From the NCBI GenBank assembly GCA_015058045.1, contig SVDC01000008.1, positions 19,878 through 83,877 on the forward strand: a stretch of 64,000 bases of DNA, in the 5' to 3' direction. The translations under genes were made by a program, and so were the position numbers. The notes beneath the pieces are model-generated. The model was given only the letters and a program-made list of their open reading frames with translations, did no database searches and was not told where the DNA came from. Below are positions 34,884-44,126 of the stretch, one piece after another. The stretch comes from Cellulosilyticum sp. Lineage in GTDB: Bacteria; Bacillota; Clostridia; Lachnospirales; Cellulosilyticaceae. The first letter of the stretch is position 1. The number at the start of each line of letters is the position of its first letter.

Positions 34884-36212
34884 TTACTCAATTGATTCAC
34901 TACCGACTACAATTTCAATATCATATTCAATAGAAGTATCCTCAACTATTTCTGCTCCAGGCACTAGATCAAAGAACTGAAGTGCTTTACTTTTATCCTT
35001 TGCATAGATTGTACTATCCTCTAATCCTGTTTCACTATGGTTATCTACTTTTACAACATTATAGCCCGCTGCTTGCAATTTATCTTTATAGCGTCCAGCA
35101 ACACCTTTAACACCTGCTGCATTATAGACTGCTACTTCCACAGTTGTATCTACTACAACTTCTTCACTTGCATCTGATGCTATAGGTTCTTCTCCTTGTA
35201 CTGTTGTATCTAAGAACACCTCTGTAATCATGTCATCTAATTTTTCTTCATCAATATAATAATAAGATGGTCCTTCATAATCTGCCCCCACTCCAGGTAC
35301 AGTATGGAAGGTAAGACCACTTAAACTAAATTCTTTTAATAAATCAAGATAGCCTAGTACTTCATTTAATTTAATATCTGTTTTTACATATGGGAATAAT
35401 CTAGTTACCATACTTGCTAAACTAGAAACACTTTGGCTCATAACCTTTTCAGCTACTGCTTTTAAAAATGTTTGTTGAACTTCAACCCTAGCCTCATCCC
35501 CACGTGGATAACGTCTAAAGCGTACTAATCCTTCTGCTGCATCACCATCTAAGTGTTGCATACCTTCCTCTAAGTCGATATATAAACCTTGGTAATTGTC
35601 CACATAGTACATATCTTGAGGCACATACATATCCACACCACCAATAGCATCTACAATCTCTCTAAAAGCTTCTAGATTAATAACAACGTAACTATCTACA
35701 TGAATTCTAAGAATGTTTTCTATTTCATCAATTGTAAAATCACGTATATTTCCTATATTTTGATTGATTCTACCGTATGCCGCCATCTCATTAATTTTAG
35801 AAATACTGATAGAATTTCCAGTTAACTGATTATATGCTCTTTTTTGCTTATCTGTCCAAATAACTTTTGTATCACGAGGAATAGATACGACTTTCACTTT
35901 ATTAGTTATTGTATTAAGATTAACAACAAAAATAACATCTGTTCTAATTTCATCCTCATCTACACCAAATACAGCAATTGTTTTATTTAATTCGCTAACC
36001 TCTTTCTTTTCATCTTCAAAAACTTGCTCTTCTTCTGTGAGTTCATTTTGAATTTCACTGGTTGCTCCTGCAGCAAGTGTACTATTATAGATTGTAATCC
36101 CTGCAATCAAAATAATGACACATAAAACAAAGGTTACTGCTGCTGCAATCAAAAAGGTTCGTAGTAATGTTTTCTTCTGCCTACTACTAAACCTCTTCTT
36201 ATCCTGTTCCAT
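34884..36212 (-). CDS. LytR-CpsA-Psr (LCP) family wall-polymer ligase, copy 2
   Basis: 442 aa, same plan as the gene at 31561: one helix (about 18-42), LCP domain (VDEDEIRTDVIFVVNLN, SIPRDTKVIW, VDAIGGVDMYVP, GLVRFRRYPRGDEARVEVQQT), an acidic hinge, then LytR_C (VEVAVYNAAGVKGVAGRYKD). AGGGGG precedes the ATG. It is monocistronic. Two diverged paralogues suggest ligation of different polymers or division of labour. Confidence 0.93.
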   Translation of the reverse strand: MEQDKKRFSSRQKKTLLRTFLIAAAVTFVLCVIILIAGITIYNSTLAAGATSEIQNELTEEEQVFEDEKKEVSELNKTIAVFGVDEDEIRTDVIFVVNLNTITNKVKVVSIPRDTKVIWTDKQKRAYNQLTGNSISISKINEMAAYGRINQNIGNIRDFTIDEIENILRIHVDSYVVINLEAFREIVDAIGGVDMYVPQDMYYVDNYQGLYIDLEEGMQHLDGDAAEGLVRFRRYPRGDEARVEVQQTFLKAVAEKVMSQSVSSLASMVTRLFPYVKTDIKLNEVLGYLDLLKEFSLSGLTFHTVPGVGADYEGPSYYYIDEEKLDDMITEVFLDTTVQGEEPIASDASEEVVVDTTVEVAVYNAAGVKGVAGRYKDKLQAAGYNVVKVDNHSETGLEDSTIYAKDKSKALQFFDLVPGAEIVEDTSIEYDIEIVVGSESIE

Positions 36213-36349
36213 ATCTTGATCCCCCTATGTACATACTTATTTATATAGTTAAAAAATTCCCATAGTTGCTTTTATACCATAGACTAAATTTAATTCTAAC
36301 TCATTCTTCTATATAAAATCAATCATTATTGTATATTATTGCAATATAA

Positions 36350-36376
36350 AATATATTTTCCGTTATTTCGTGTCAA
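36350..36376 (-). promoter_or_regulatory. Promoter of LCP copy 2
   Basis: A perfect TTGACA, 15 bases, TATATT on the minus strand (or 17 bases to TATTTT), giving a leader of about 130 bases. Confidence 0.5.
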
Positions 36377-36419
36377 TAATATACATCTTTTTACATTTCA
36401 GTTTTTATTCAACACAAAA

Positions 36420-36456
36420 AAGAGATATAATGCTCTCCTTATACATTATATCTCTT
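36420..36456 (-). terminator. Terminator of the DUF2798 gene
   Basis: A 13-bp perfect stem with an 11-base loop; the minus strand continues in six U's. Confidence 0.85.
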
Positions 36457-36487
36457 CTATTAAAATGATACCTCTAGTAGGCTATCA

Positions 36488-37006
36488 TTATTCAACTGTA
36501 GCTTCAGCTTGCATATTCCCCTGCTGTTTCATATCTTTCATTTGGTGCATTTTTAACATAACATATCTTGCAATAGGTTGAGCAATAGCTACTTCTACTG
36601 CAAATGCAATTGCAAAGTTTCTAGGCCATTTATAAAAGAATGTACGAATAGGCTCCATTGTAATTTGTCTAGTCCCAATCCATGTTCCAATTACTGTTAG
36701 GAAAATAGACATTAACAATACCGCACATAAAGCATTAATAACCATATGTGCATTAAAGCTATCTTCTTTTGCTAAGATTTTACCTGCTAACCATTCTGAT
36801 GGTTTGTGTGTTAATAAAACTAATAGAACAACACTCACCCAAATAAAAGGAATAACCTTAATTACATTTGCCCACACACTCATGCTAAAGCCCATTTCAA
36901 AGCACGTAATAAGTGGCGCAATAATATTGACAGATATAATTGAGATAATCGCCATAAATAATGCAAACTCCTTTTTATTACGTGGTAACTTCATATAAAA
37001 TTCCAT
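36488..37006 (-). CDS. DUF2798-type membrane protein
   Basis: 172 aa with four hydrophobic helices in two similar halves, each with the family pattern (FALFMAIISIISVNIIAP; NFAIAFAVEVAIAQPIARYVM). Function unknown. GAGG lies nine bases before ATG 37006. The longer in-frame reading to 37069 would start within the terminator at 37056-37087, so it is rejected. Confidence 0.82.
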   Translation of the reverse strand: MEFYMKLPRNKKEFALFMAIISIISVNIIAPLITCFEMGFSMSVWANVIKVIPFIWVSVVLLVLLTHKPSEWLAGKILAKEDSFNAHMVINALCAVLLMSIFLTVIGTWIGTRQITMEPIRTFFYKWPRNFAIAFAVEVAIAQPIARYVMLKMHQMKDMKQQGNMQAEATVE

Positions 37007-37055
37007 ACTTCTTTTCCTCTTTTCCCTTTTTTTAAGATTTTCACGCAAAAAAATA

Positions 37056-37087
37056 CAGCGTGAGACCAAGTGTTTAGTCTCACGCTG
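37056..37087 (-). terminator. Terminator of the ABC exporter operon
   Basis: An 11-bp perfect stem (CAGCGTGAGAC with GTCTCACGCTG), followed on the minus strand by TATTTTTTT. Confidence 0.92.
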
Positions 37088-37180
37088 AACCGTTATACGC
37101 GCAAATGATTTATTTCTTATACATTATAAAATAAATCTTTATGCTTTTCAAATGGAAATTTTTAATGAAATAAACCTTTT

Positions 37181-38968
37181 CTATGAGCAATTTTTTAAGC
37201 TTTTCTCTATATGAATCTGTCTATCAAACTGATCAAAAGAATTGGTTCTGTGCGTTACCATAATAACAATCTTATCTTTCATTAATTCATTCATAGCTAG
37301 ATTAATCTTTCTTTCACTTTCTACATCTAATGCAGAAGAAGGTTCATCCAATAAAATAATGGGTGCATTTTTAAGAAATGCCCTTGCAATAGCAACTCTT
37401 TGTCTTTGCCCTCCTGATAGATTCCTACCACCTGCTACTAGCTTGGTATCATACCCCTCTGGTAAATCTTTAATAAATTCATCTGCATAAGCCATACGTG
37501 CAGCTTTATGAATCAGCATTTCATTGGTATTGTCACTACCATATTGTATATTTTCCTTGATACTGCCTTCAAATAAATAACTTTCTTGTGGCACATAAGT
37601 GATTAAGTTTCTTAATGCCTCTAATGAATACGCCCTAATGTCCTTACCAAAAATCTCTATTTTCCCTTCCTGCTCCTCATAAAATCTTAAAAGTAATTTT
37701 AATAGAGAGCTCTTACCGCATCCAGACTCTCCAGTAATCATAACCCGTTCACCATAATCAATATGTAAATTAAGATCTGATAAAATAGGCTCCTTTCCTT
37801 TATAAGCAAACTTTATATCTTTTATATCAATTCCTTTTTCTAAATCACTTTGTTTTAAGTTCCTTTGTTCTCTATTTCTTTGTACTATTTCCCCTTGCTC
37901 TATCTTTTCTTGTTTTATACTTCCCAGCTTTACATCTTCTTGTTTTATGTCCCCCGCTTCTACATTTCTTAGATTGGAGTCTATTGCTGTTTGTCCACAT
38001 ACTTGTACATTTTCTTCTAGTTGATCAAGCTCTAGAAAATCAAATACTCTCTGTGCTTCTGATATGGCACTTGTAAAGTTAGCTAATGCACTACCTAGAA
38101 ACTGAAACATATTACTTACGCTCATTTGTAAGGTTACAACCCCCATAACCGTTCCATAATCCATTTTTCCCTGTGTTACCATGAAAACACCTACTATAAT
38201 AGTTCCAAAATTCCCTAGCATGCCAATAAGAAAAGAAAGCATCTCTAATAAGGACATGACTCTTGTTCTTTTCTGCATAGAATTTTTAACCATTATATTC
38301 TCATCTTCATAACGATCCATTACACATACTGCTCCATGATACATCTTAATCACAAGAAAACCTGAAATAATATCAACAAGCCTTTGTGTGAGCCTTGATA
38401 CATTCTCTGCTATCTCTATACTCATACGTCCTATGAGCTGATTAATTTTTATAGATACCGCAACAGAGAGCAACGAAAAGATAATAGAAATGGTAGCCAG
38501 TTGAGGACTATAAATTAGCATGGCTATAATCGCTGCCCCACCACGGCAAACTAATACGAAAAGCTGATAAACCCTGCTAAAATACGTATCCTTTAAATAA
38601 TTAGCATCTACATTTAATCTCTTTAAGACATCTCCACTATGATTTTCTTCAAAATATTGCATATTTAAGTGTGTCAGTTTTTCAAACATAGCTATTTTAA
38701 TATCAAATACAATCATTCTAACTTGCTTCATTTCAAAATAGCGCATATAGGGTTGAAAGTAGCGGCATATTACAAAAATAATGCACATGATGACTGCCAT
38801 TTTGAACTTTGCTAAATCTTGATACTCTATAGCATGAAAAATAGATTGATACATATAGGAATAAACCACTTCCATAATGCTCCAAATTGCTAGTGTCACT
38901 ATAAGGATACTTATATATTTCCACTTTCTTTTTCCCATATAATGAACGAGTCTTTTAATCTCCTCCAT
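37181..38968 (-). CDS. ABC exporter half-transporter B (permease-ATPase fusion)
   Basis: 595 aa: six helices (1-310) and an ATPase domain from about 385 with Walker A GESGCGKSS, signature LSGGQRQR and LLDEPSSALD. Between the two lies an unusual hydrophilic linker of about 65 residues made of loose repeats (KQEDVKLGSIKQEKIEQGEI). The ATG follows the partner's TAA directly, with the ribosome site inside the partner gene, so the two are translationally coupled and probably form a heterodimer. Substrate unknown: a drug, lipid or peptide exporter. Confidence 0.9.
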   Translation of the reverse strand: MEEIKRLVHYMGKRKWKYISILIVTLAIWSIMEVVYSYMYQSIFHAIEYQDLAKFKMAVIMCIIFVICRYFQPYMRYFEMKQVRMIVFDIKIAMFEKLTHLNMQYFEENHSGDVLKRLNVDANYLKDTYFSRVYQLFVLVCRGGAAIIAMLIYSPQLATISIIFSLLSVAVSIKINQLIGRMSIEIAENVSRLTQRLVDIISGFLVIKMYHGAVCVMDRYEDENIMVKNSMQKRTRVMSLLEMLSFLIGMLGNFGTIIVGVFMVTQGKMDYGTVMGVVTLQMSVSNMFQFLGSALANFTSAISEAQRVFDFLELDQLEENVQVCGQTAIDSNLRNVEAGDIKQEDVKLGSIKQEKIEQGEIVQRNREQRNLKQSDLEKGIDIKDIKFAYKGKEPILSDLNLHIDYGERVMITGESGCGKSSLLKLLLRFYEEQEGKIEIFGKDIRAYSLEALRNLITYVPQESYLFEGSIKENIQYGSDNTNEMLIHKAARMAYADEFIKDLPEGYDTKLVAGGRNLSGGQRQRVAIARAFLKNAPIILLDEPSSALDVESERKINLAMNELMKDKIVIMVTHRTNSFDQFDRQIHIEKSLKNCS

Positions 38969-40741
38969 TTATGCTACCTCCCCTGCCGTATACTCTCTAT
39001 ATAATTGTGCGTAAACACCATCTTTCTCTATTAATGCTTCATGCGTGCCCTGCTCAATAATCTTTCCATGATCGATTACAACAATTTCATCTGCATTGAT
39101 AATCGTTGAAAGTCTATGGGCAACTGTGATTACCGTTTTCCCTATGCTCATACGGTCAAGTGCTTCACTCACCATGTATTCAGACTCCTTATCTAATGCC
39201 GAAGTTGCCTCATCTAATAAAATAATCTCTGCGCCTTTAAGTATTGCCCTGGCAATAGAAATTCTCTGTTTTTGACCACCAGATAAATTCATACCATTTT
39301 CCTCAATTTTTGTATCATAGCCATTAGGCAATTTACAAATAAATTCATCACAGTTTGCAATCCTTGCTGCCTCTCTTACCTCTTCATCCGTAGCGTCTAA
39401 TCTTCCGATTCGAATATTATCTGCTACACTTATTGGGAACAAATAAACTTCTTGAGAAATAAGTGCCACATCCTGACGTACATAATTAGGTGACTGCTGT
39501 TTAAAATCCTCTCCTTTATAAAAAATCTGTCCCTTAGTAATCTCATAATGCCTATATAAAAGCTTTAGAAGTGTACTTTTTCCGCCACCACTTCTTCCAA
39601 CAAAAGCGACCTTTTGACCTTTCTTAATTTCTAAATGAATATCTTCTAAAGCATTTTTTGTCTTCAACATCCCATCATAAGCAAAACAAACATCCTTTAA
39701 TTTAAATAGAATCTCCTGATTTCTATCCTTGTTATCCTTATGCATGCTTATACTTTCTAACTGTTCTTCTTCTCTCTTTCTTATGTCCTCTCTCTGCTCT
39801 TCTATCTTATGATCTAAAATAAAGAAAACACGTTCAGCCGAAACCATAGCAAATTTACTTCTTACAATCAACTGATAAGCACTTGCTAAAGGCTCAATAA
39901 GCTTTTTCATAATACTAATGAACGCCACTAAAATTCCTAAATTAATCTGACCCTTAAAGACAAAAAATCCGCCTAAACATAGTGTAATAGCAATAGGTAA
40001 TTCGCTAATCATGACAGAAATAGGCTCTGCATGATACTGCCTTAAATCATTTTTTTGTGAAATTACTAAAGCTTTATGTAAGTCGTTATAATACTTCTTA
40101 GTTAACACCTTTTGTAAATTATAAGATTTAACTACAGCAATCCCATCACAAACTTCACTAATATTATTATTGGTTTCTCCTATCTTATGTACATATTCCA
40201 TCTGACTCTTTTTTATAGGATCCATTAACCTAATACTTAATGGGATTAATACCACTAAAGGAAGCAAACTCCAAAATGCTAGTAGGGTATGAACTGAAAA
40301 AAGATAAGCTATAAACACAACAACCATAATAGGAATATATAGGCAGTCCTTAAAGTACTCTGCTAAATACCATGCAATGCCTTCTACATCCGAAGTCATT
40401 CTGGCAATGAGGTCTCCATGATTGGTTTTCTCCATAAACTCTGGTGATAATTTAACCACATGCTTCATCGTTGCTTCTCTAATATCATGTAGTACCCCTG
40501 CTCCAAAATAGCCTGTACTTCGCACCACTAGATAACTTGAAAACATTCCAAATAAGATGGTCCCTAGTCCTTTTAAAATTGTTATATAAATATTTCCCAT
40601 ACTTCCTTGTAGACTATCATTCACCAAGTCCTTTAACAAATCAATAACCCATACATTGGCTAATGCACTTCCTACACTAGATAACGCTGCAAAAACAATA
40701 TGTAAACTATAGCGTTTTGAAAATCGTAATAACCACTTCAC
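38969..40741 (-). CDS. ABC exporter half-transporter A (permease-ATPase fusion), GTG start
   Basis: 590 aa: six helices, then an ATPase domain with Walker A GRSGGGKST, LISQEVYLFP, signature LSGGQKQR and ILLDEATSALDKES. A charged linker (REDIRKREEEQLE) joins them. The start is GTG at 40741, seven bases after AGGTG. Both ATPase sites of the pair look catalytically complete. Divergent from an AraC regulator, which probably controls it. Confidence 0.92.
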   Translation of the reverse strand: MKWLLRFSKRYSLHIVFAALSSVGSALANVWVIDLLKDLVNDSLQGSMGNIYITILKGLGTILFGMFSSYLVVRSTGYFGAGVLHDIREATMKHVVKLSPEFMEKTNHGDLIARMTSDVEGIAWYLAEYFKDCLYIPIMVVVFIAYLFSVHTLLAFWSLLPLVVLIPLSIRLMDPIKKSQMEYVHKIGETNNNISEVCDGIAVVKSYNLQKVLTKKYYNDLHKALVISQKNDLRQYHAEPISVMISELPIAITLCLGGFFVFKGQINLGILVAFISIMKKLIEPLASAYQLIVRSKFAMVSAERVFFILDHKIEEQREDIRKREEEQLESISMHKDNKDRNQEILFKLKDVCFAYDGMLKTKNALEDIHLEIKKGQKVAFVGRSGGGKSTLLKLLYRHYEITKGQIFYKGEDFKQQSPNYVRQDVALISQEVYLFPISVADNIRIGRLDATDEEVREAARIANCDEFICKLPNGYDTKIEENGMNLSGGQKQRISIARAILKGAEIILLDEATSALDKESEYMVSEALDRMSIGKTVITVAHRLSTIINADEIVVIDHGKIIEQGTHEALIEKDGVYAQLYREYTAGEVA

Positions 40742-40840
40742 TTTTATTCACCTATCCCTTCTACTGACATCTGTTTTATTGACATATGCTTGATTCACAT
40801 AGTATTTCTCTTGAATCCTCATTCCTTAGGCACTTAATGA

Positions 40841-40854
40841 TGATAATTATATCA
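40841..40854 (-). promoter_or_regulatory. Extended -10 and palindrome upstream of the ABC exporter
   Basis: TGATATAAT on the minus strand (extended -10), embedded in the palindrome TGATAATTATATCA. It lies between the exporter and the divergent AraC gene, so it may be where the regulator acts. Confidence 0.45.
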
Positions 40855-40956
40855 TAACCACATACAATTACCTCTAATATTCTGATTAATCCAATTATTT
40901 TTCTCTGAAAATATGATATTATATAGAAAAATAGATTGCGAAAGGAACCTTACACT

Positions 40957-41799
40957 ATGCCAGTGCCAATAAAAGAACCTTTTCACTTTGAAATTAAATA
41001 TGTAGAACGTCCGGCACACTATAATATGCCTACAATCGCCATTTGCAAAACACATTATGAAATTAGTTACCTCCTTAGTGGAGACCGTAGAACAATTACC
41101 TCTTTAAATAGTTATGATCGACATGCAGGTGATATCAGTACTACACCTCTTAATGTCTATTATCATGGTATTCCCTTATCCAATACGACATATAAAAATA
41201 TCCTTATTAAATTTCATAAAGAAATGGCTATGCCTTTTATTCAAATTGTAGGTGAACTGGCTTTTGATACCCTATTTGGCCATTGGATTCATCACTTTAC
41301 AAAAAGTACGCAACAAAAAATCGAGCATATCTTCTATAATATGCTCGATGAATATAATCATTATAACGAACTTTCCGAACTGGTTCTTCAAGGGATGCTT
41401 CATAACCTATTAGCAATTATGATTCATGAAAGAATTCCCACTTCCAGCGAAGAAAATTCTCTTCATAAAATCAATCCCTTAATTATGGATGCCTTATCCT
41501 TTATGGAACATCACTACTTAGAAAATCCATCTTTAAAAGAAGTAGCTACCCATATTTCTATTTCTCCAGAATACTTATCTAGACTTTTTAAACAGACGCT
41601 TGGTACCAGTTACTCTGACTATCAAAATCGCATTCGACTCCGTCATGCTTACAGACTTCTAGAACAAACTTCTTTATCCATTGGAGAAATTGCTGAGCAA
41701 GCTGGTTTTTCTAATGGCAATTACATGTGTGATGTCATGAAACGCTATATCGGTATATCACCTACCGCTTATCGTAAGCTTTCCCTTCATAAAAACTAA
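40957..41799 (+). CDS. AraC-family transcriptional regulator
   Basis: 280 aa: an N-terminal cupin-like sensing part (YEISYLLSGDRRTI) and a C-terminal pair of helix-turn-helix motifs (NPSLKEVATHISISPEYLSRLF; SIGEIAEQAGFSNGNYMCDVMK; GISPTAYRK). AAGGA lies ten bases before ATG 40957; the reading frame continues to a TTG at 40936. Divergent from the ABC exporter. Its 3' end is 14 bases from the convergent uppP stop, with no visible terminator. Confidence 0.9.
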   Translation: MPVPIKEPFHFEIKYVERPAHYNMPTIAICKTHYEISYLLSGDRRTITSLNSYDRHAGDISTTPLNVYYHGIPLSNTTYKNILIKFHKEMAMPFIQIVGELAFDTLFGHWIHHFTKSTQQKIEHIFYNMLDEYNHYNELSELVLQGMLHNLLAIMIHERIPTSSEENSLHKINPLIMDALSFMEHHYLENPSLKEVATHISISPEYLSRLFKQTLGTSYSDYQNRIRLRHAYRLLEQTSLSIGEIAEQAGFSNGNYMCDVMKRYIGISPTAYRKLSLHKN

Positions 41800-41813
41800 A
41801 TCGTTTATCTTCT

Positions 41814-42647
41814 TTACATGATTGTAAAATAAGCTAATACGATAATACCAAGCGCAATACGGTACCATCCAAACACCTTGAAATCATGTTTCTTGATATA
41901 ACTCATTAAGAACTTAATAACAAATACGGATACCGCAAATGCAACAAACATACCAATACCTAAAACAGCTAACTCTGCACCTGTAAAGTCTAAACCAAAC
42001 TTTAAGATTTTAAGTGCACTTAGACCAAACATAACAGGCACTGCAAGGAAGAAGGTAAACTCTGCTGCTACTACTCTTGATACGCCAATAAGAAGTGCCC
42101 CAATAATGGTTGATCCAGAACGTGATGTTCCTGGAATAATAGATAACACCTGGAATAAACCAATCATAAAGGCAATTTTATAGGTTACATCGCCTAAATC
42201 TGTTACCTTAGCACGACGATTTTTATTCCAATTTTCAATCCAAATAAATGCAATACCATAAATAATCAATGTTGCTGCAATCACTATTGGTGTATGGAAA
42301 TGGGCTTCTATATAATCATCAAATAAAATGGTTACAACCGCCCCTGGAATACAAGCTACAACCACCTTAAACCAAAGTGAAAAGATATCCTTTTTTATAA
42401 TTGGCTGAGTCTTATCTTTAAATTGGAATGGGAACATCTTATTCCAAAATAAAAGCACCACAGCTAAAATTGCACCTAATTGAATAACGACGAAAAACAT
42501 TTCTTTAAAAGCTTCAGTCATATTCAGCTTTAAAAATTCATCTACTAATAACATATGTCCTGTGCTACTAATAGGAAGCCATTCTGTAATCCCCTCTACG
42601 ATTCCCAGAAAAACTACCTTAAGTATCTCGAGAAAACTTAAATCCAT
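41814..42647 (-). CDS. uppP: Undecaprenyl-diphosphatase UppP (BacA)
   Basis: An integral membrane phosphatase that recycles the undecaprenyl carrier used for peptidoglycan and wall polymers. 277 aa, with both signature motifs: [14 protein letters not shown] near the N-terminus and [10 protein letters not shown] at about residue 170, plus seven or eight helices. AAGGAGG precedes the ATG. It gives the envelope genes of this window the lipid carrier they share, and can confer bacitracin resistance in relatives. Confidence 0.96.
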   Translation of the reverse strand: MDLSFLEILKVVFLGIVEGITEWLPISSTGHMLLVDEFLKLNMTEAFKEMFFVVIQLGAILAVVLLFWNKMFPFQFKDKTQPIIKKDIFSLWFKVVVACIPGAVVTILFDDYIEAHFHTPIVIAATLIIYGIAFIWIENWNKNRRAKVTDLGDVTYKIAFMIGLFQVLSIIPGTSRSGSTIIGALLIGVSRVVAAEFTFFLAVPVMFGLSALKILKFGLDFTGAELAVLGIGMFVAFAVSVFVIKFLMSYIKKHDFKVFGWYRIALGIIVLAYFTIM

Positions 42648-42832
42648 TTTCTATTCCTCCTTTTAACTTAAACCTAAAATTTATATTTGAAATAAAATCT
42701 AATTCTTAGATTGACTTATTTCATATGTGTATTTCATTAGATAACATTCTTACCTATATTTTTTTCTTTATTTAGGTTTAGTACATTTTTACTCTAAAAA
42801 ATATATCATGATTACGCCTAGCATGGCTACAC

Positions 42833-42860
42833 TTTATACCAAATCTTACAATAATGTAAG
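42833..42860 (-). promoter_or_regulatory. uppP promoter overlapped by 16-bp palindrome, site 2
   Basis: On the minus strand CTTACATTATTGTAAG (42845-42860) is followed six bases later by TATAAA, preceded by TGG to give an extended -10. The first six bases of the palindrome would serve as a -35 at 16-base spacing. A protein bound here would block the promoter, so this looks like an operator. Confidence 0.55.
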
Positions 42861-43048
42861 CTCAAATCTTTAAATATAGTCATCTGCTTTGACTTTACAC
42901 TTATTGGATATTTAACCTATTATAATTTATCTATCCTTAATAATACTAACCACTTTTAGGCTACTATACTCTTGTACAAGCCTATTTTTAGAAATATACT
43001 TATAAGCTTTTTTCCTTTACCCACTAACCCCAAGAAATCTACAATAAA

Positions 43049-43077
43049 AAAACTCCCAGGAAAGTCCTGAGAGTTTT
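43049..43077 (-). terminator. Terminator of rplM-rpsI
   Basis: A 13-bp stem with one G-U pair and a three-base loop, followed on the minus strand by seven U's. Confidence 0.9.
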
Positions 43078-43122
43078 CTTTGTATATTTCCACTGGAAAA
43101 TATATATTCTCGAAAGAAAAAA

Positions 43123-43515
43123 TTAACGTTTTGAGAATTGTGGAGCACGACGTGCTGCTTTGAGACCGTATTTTTTTCTTTCTTTCATTCTTGGGTCCCT
43201 TGTTAGGAAACCTGCTTTTTTAAGAACTGGACGGAAGTCTGCGTCAGCTTGAAGTAACGCACGGCTGATTCCGTGACGGATAGCACCTGCTTGTCCTGTT
43301 GTTCCACCACCGTATACATTTACAAGAACGTCAAATTTACCTTCTGTAGCTGTTAATACTAATGGTTGACGAGCGATAACTTTTAAAGTATCAAGACCGA
43401 AATATTCGTCCATATCTCTTTTATTGATTGTGATTTTACCTGTTCCTGGTACAAGGTATACTCTAGCTACTGAGCTTTTACGTCTACCTGTTCCGTAGTA
43501 TCTAACTGTTGCCAT
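43123..43515 (-). CDS. rpsI: 30S ribosomal protein S9
   Basis: 130 aa, full length. It contacts the P-site tRNA through its C-terminal tail, which ends in the conserved [18 protein letters not shown]-terminus [19 protein letters not shown] is standard. GGAGGA precedes the ATG. It follows rplM by 23 bases. Confidence 0.98.
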   Translation of the reverse strand: MATVRYYGTGRRKSSVARVYLVPGTGKITINKRDMDEYFGLDTLKVIARQPLVLTATEGKFDVLVNVYGGGTTGQAGAIRHGISRALLQADADFRPVLKKAGFLTRDPRMKERKKYGLKAARRAPQFSKR

Positions 43516-43538
43516 TTATTTTTCCTCCTCCCGAGTGA

Positions 43539-43970
43539 TTAGAATTTTAATTCAACTGGTTTTTGTGCTTCGTGGTTGTGCTCTGCACCAGCGTATACAC
43601 GAAGATTTGTAAGCATTTTTCTTCCTAAGCTATTTTTTGGAAGCATACCTTTTACAGCGTGCATAAGAACTCTCTCAGGATGTGTGTCCATCATTTGACG
43701 AGCTGTAGTTTCTCTTAAACCACCAGCGTATCCTGTGTGTCTTCTATATAATTTTTGATCTAATTTTTTACCTGTGAATACAACTTTATCTGCATTGATA
43801 ACGATTACGTTGTCACCGCAGTCCACGTGTGGTGTGTAAGTTGGTTTATTTTTTCCTCTTAATACTGATGCTACTTGACTTGCAAGTCTACCTACTGTTT
43901 GACCTTCAGCGTCAATAACATACCATTGTTTTTCAACATTTTGTGCATTTGCCATGTATGTTGTTCTCAT
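43539..43970 (-). CDS. rplM: 50S ribosomal protein L13
   Basis: 143 aa, full length. It shows [16 protein letters not shown], the [19 protein letters not shown] core, and [13 protein letters not shown]. The [10 protein letters not shown] start is that of clostridial L13. A perfect promoter and an L13-type leader precede it, consistent with autogenous control. Confidence 0.98.
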   Translation of the reverse strand: MRTTYMANAQNVEKQWYVIDAEGQTVGRLASQVASVLRGKNKPTYTPHVDCGDNVIVINADKVVFTGKKLDQKLYRRHTGYAGGLRETTARQMMDTHPERVLMHAVKGMLPKNSLGRKMLTNLRVYAGAEHNHEAQKPVELKF

Positions 43971-44013
43971 TTGATAGTACCTCCTTTGGATCTTATAAAA
44001 ATGGTTAATTTCT

Positions 44014-44065
44014 ATTCATGATATAAAATCCGGGGCCGTTGGATTTTATAAGTGGTCTGATTAAC
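44014..44065 (-). promoter_or_regulatory. L13-type ribosomal-protein leader
   Basis: On the minus strand a 9-bp stem AUAAAAUCC/GGAUUUUAU with loop AACGGCCCC is enclosed by an outer GUUAAU/AUUAAC stem, right at the predicted 5' end of the rplM transcript. The size and place fit the Firmicute L13 leader; the family match is from memory. Confidence 0.65.
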
Positions 44066-44074
44066 ACATCCTAT

Positions 44075-44103
44075 ATTATATAATTTTGCGAAAACCCTGT
44101 CAA
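44075..44103 (-). promoter_or_regulatory. Consensus promoter of rplM-rpsI
   Basis: TTGACA, 17 bases, TATAAT on the minus strand: a perfect sigma-A match, located just past the truA stop. Confidence 0.92.
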
Positions 44104-44126
44104 GCATTTTCCTGTGGATTATTTTG

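Larger units (their letters stand above)
42648..43122. other. 475-base intergenic region between uppP and rpsI
   Basis: It contains the uppP control region with the palindrome and extended -10 (42833-42860), leaving a leader of about 180 bases, and the rpsI terminator (43049-43077). The central AT-rich part (42870-43040) shows no gene or RNA that I recognise. Confidence 0.5.

Noticed and set aside
36488..37069. Longer start of the DUF2798 gene
   Set aside because: The first codons would overlap the terminator of the ABC exporter operon, and a ribosome site exists before ATG 37006.
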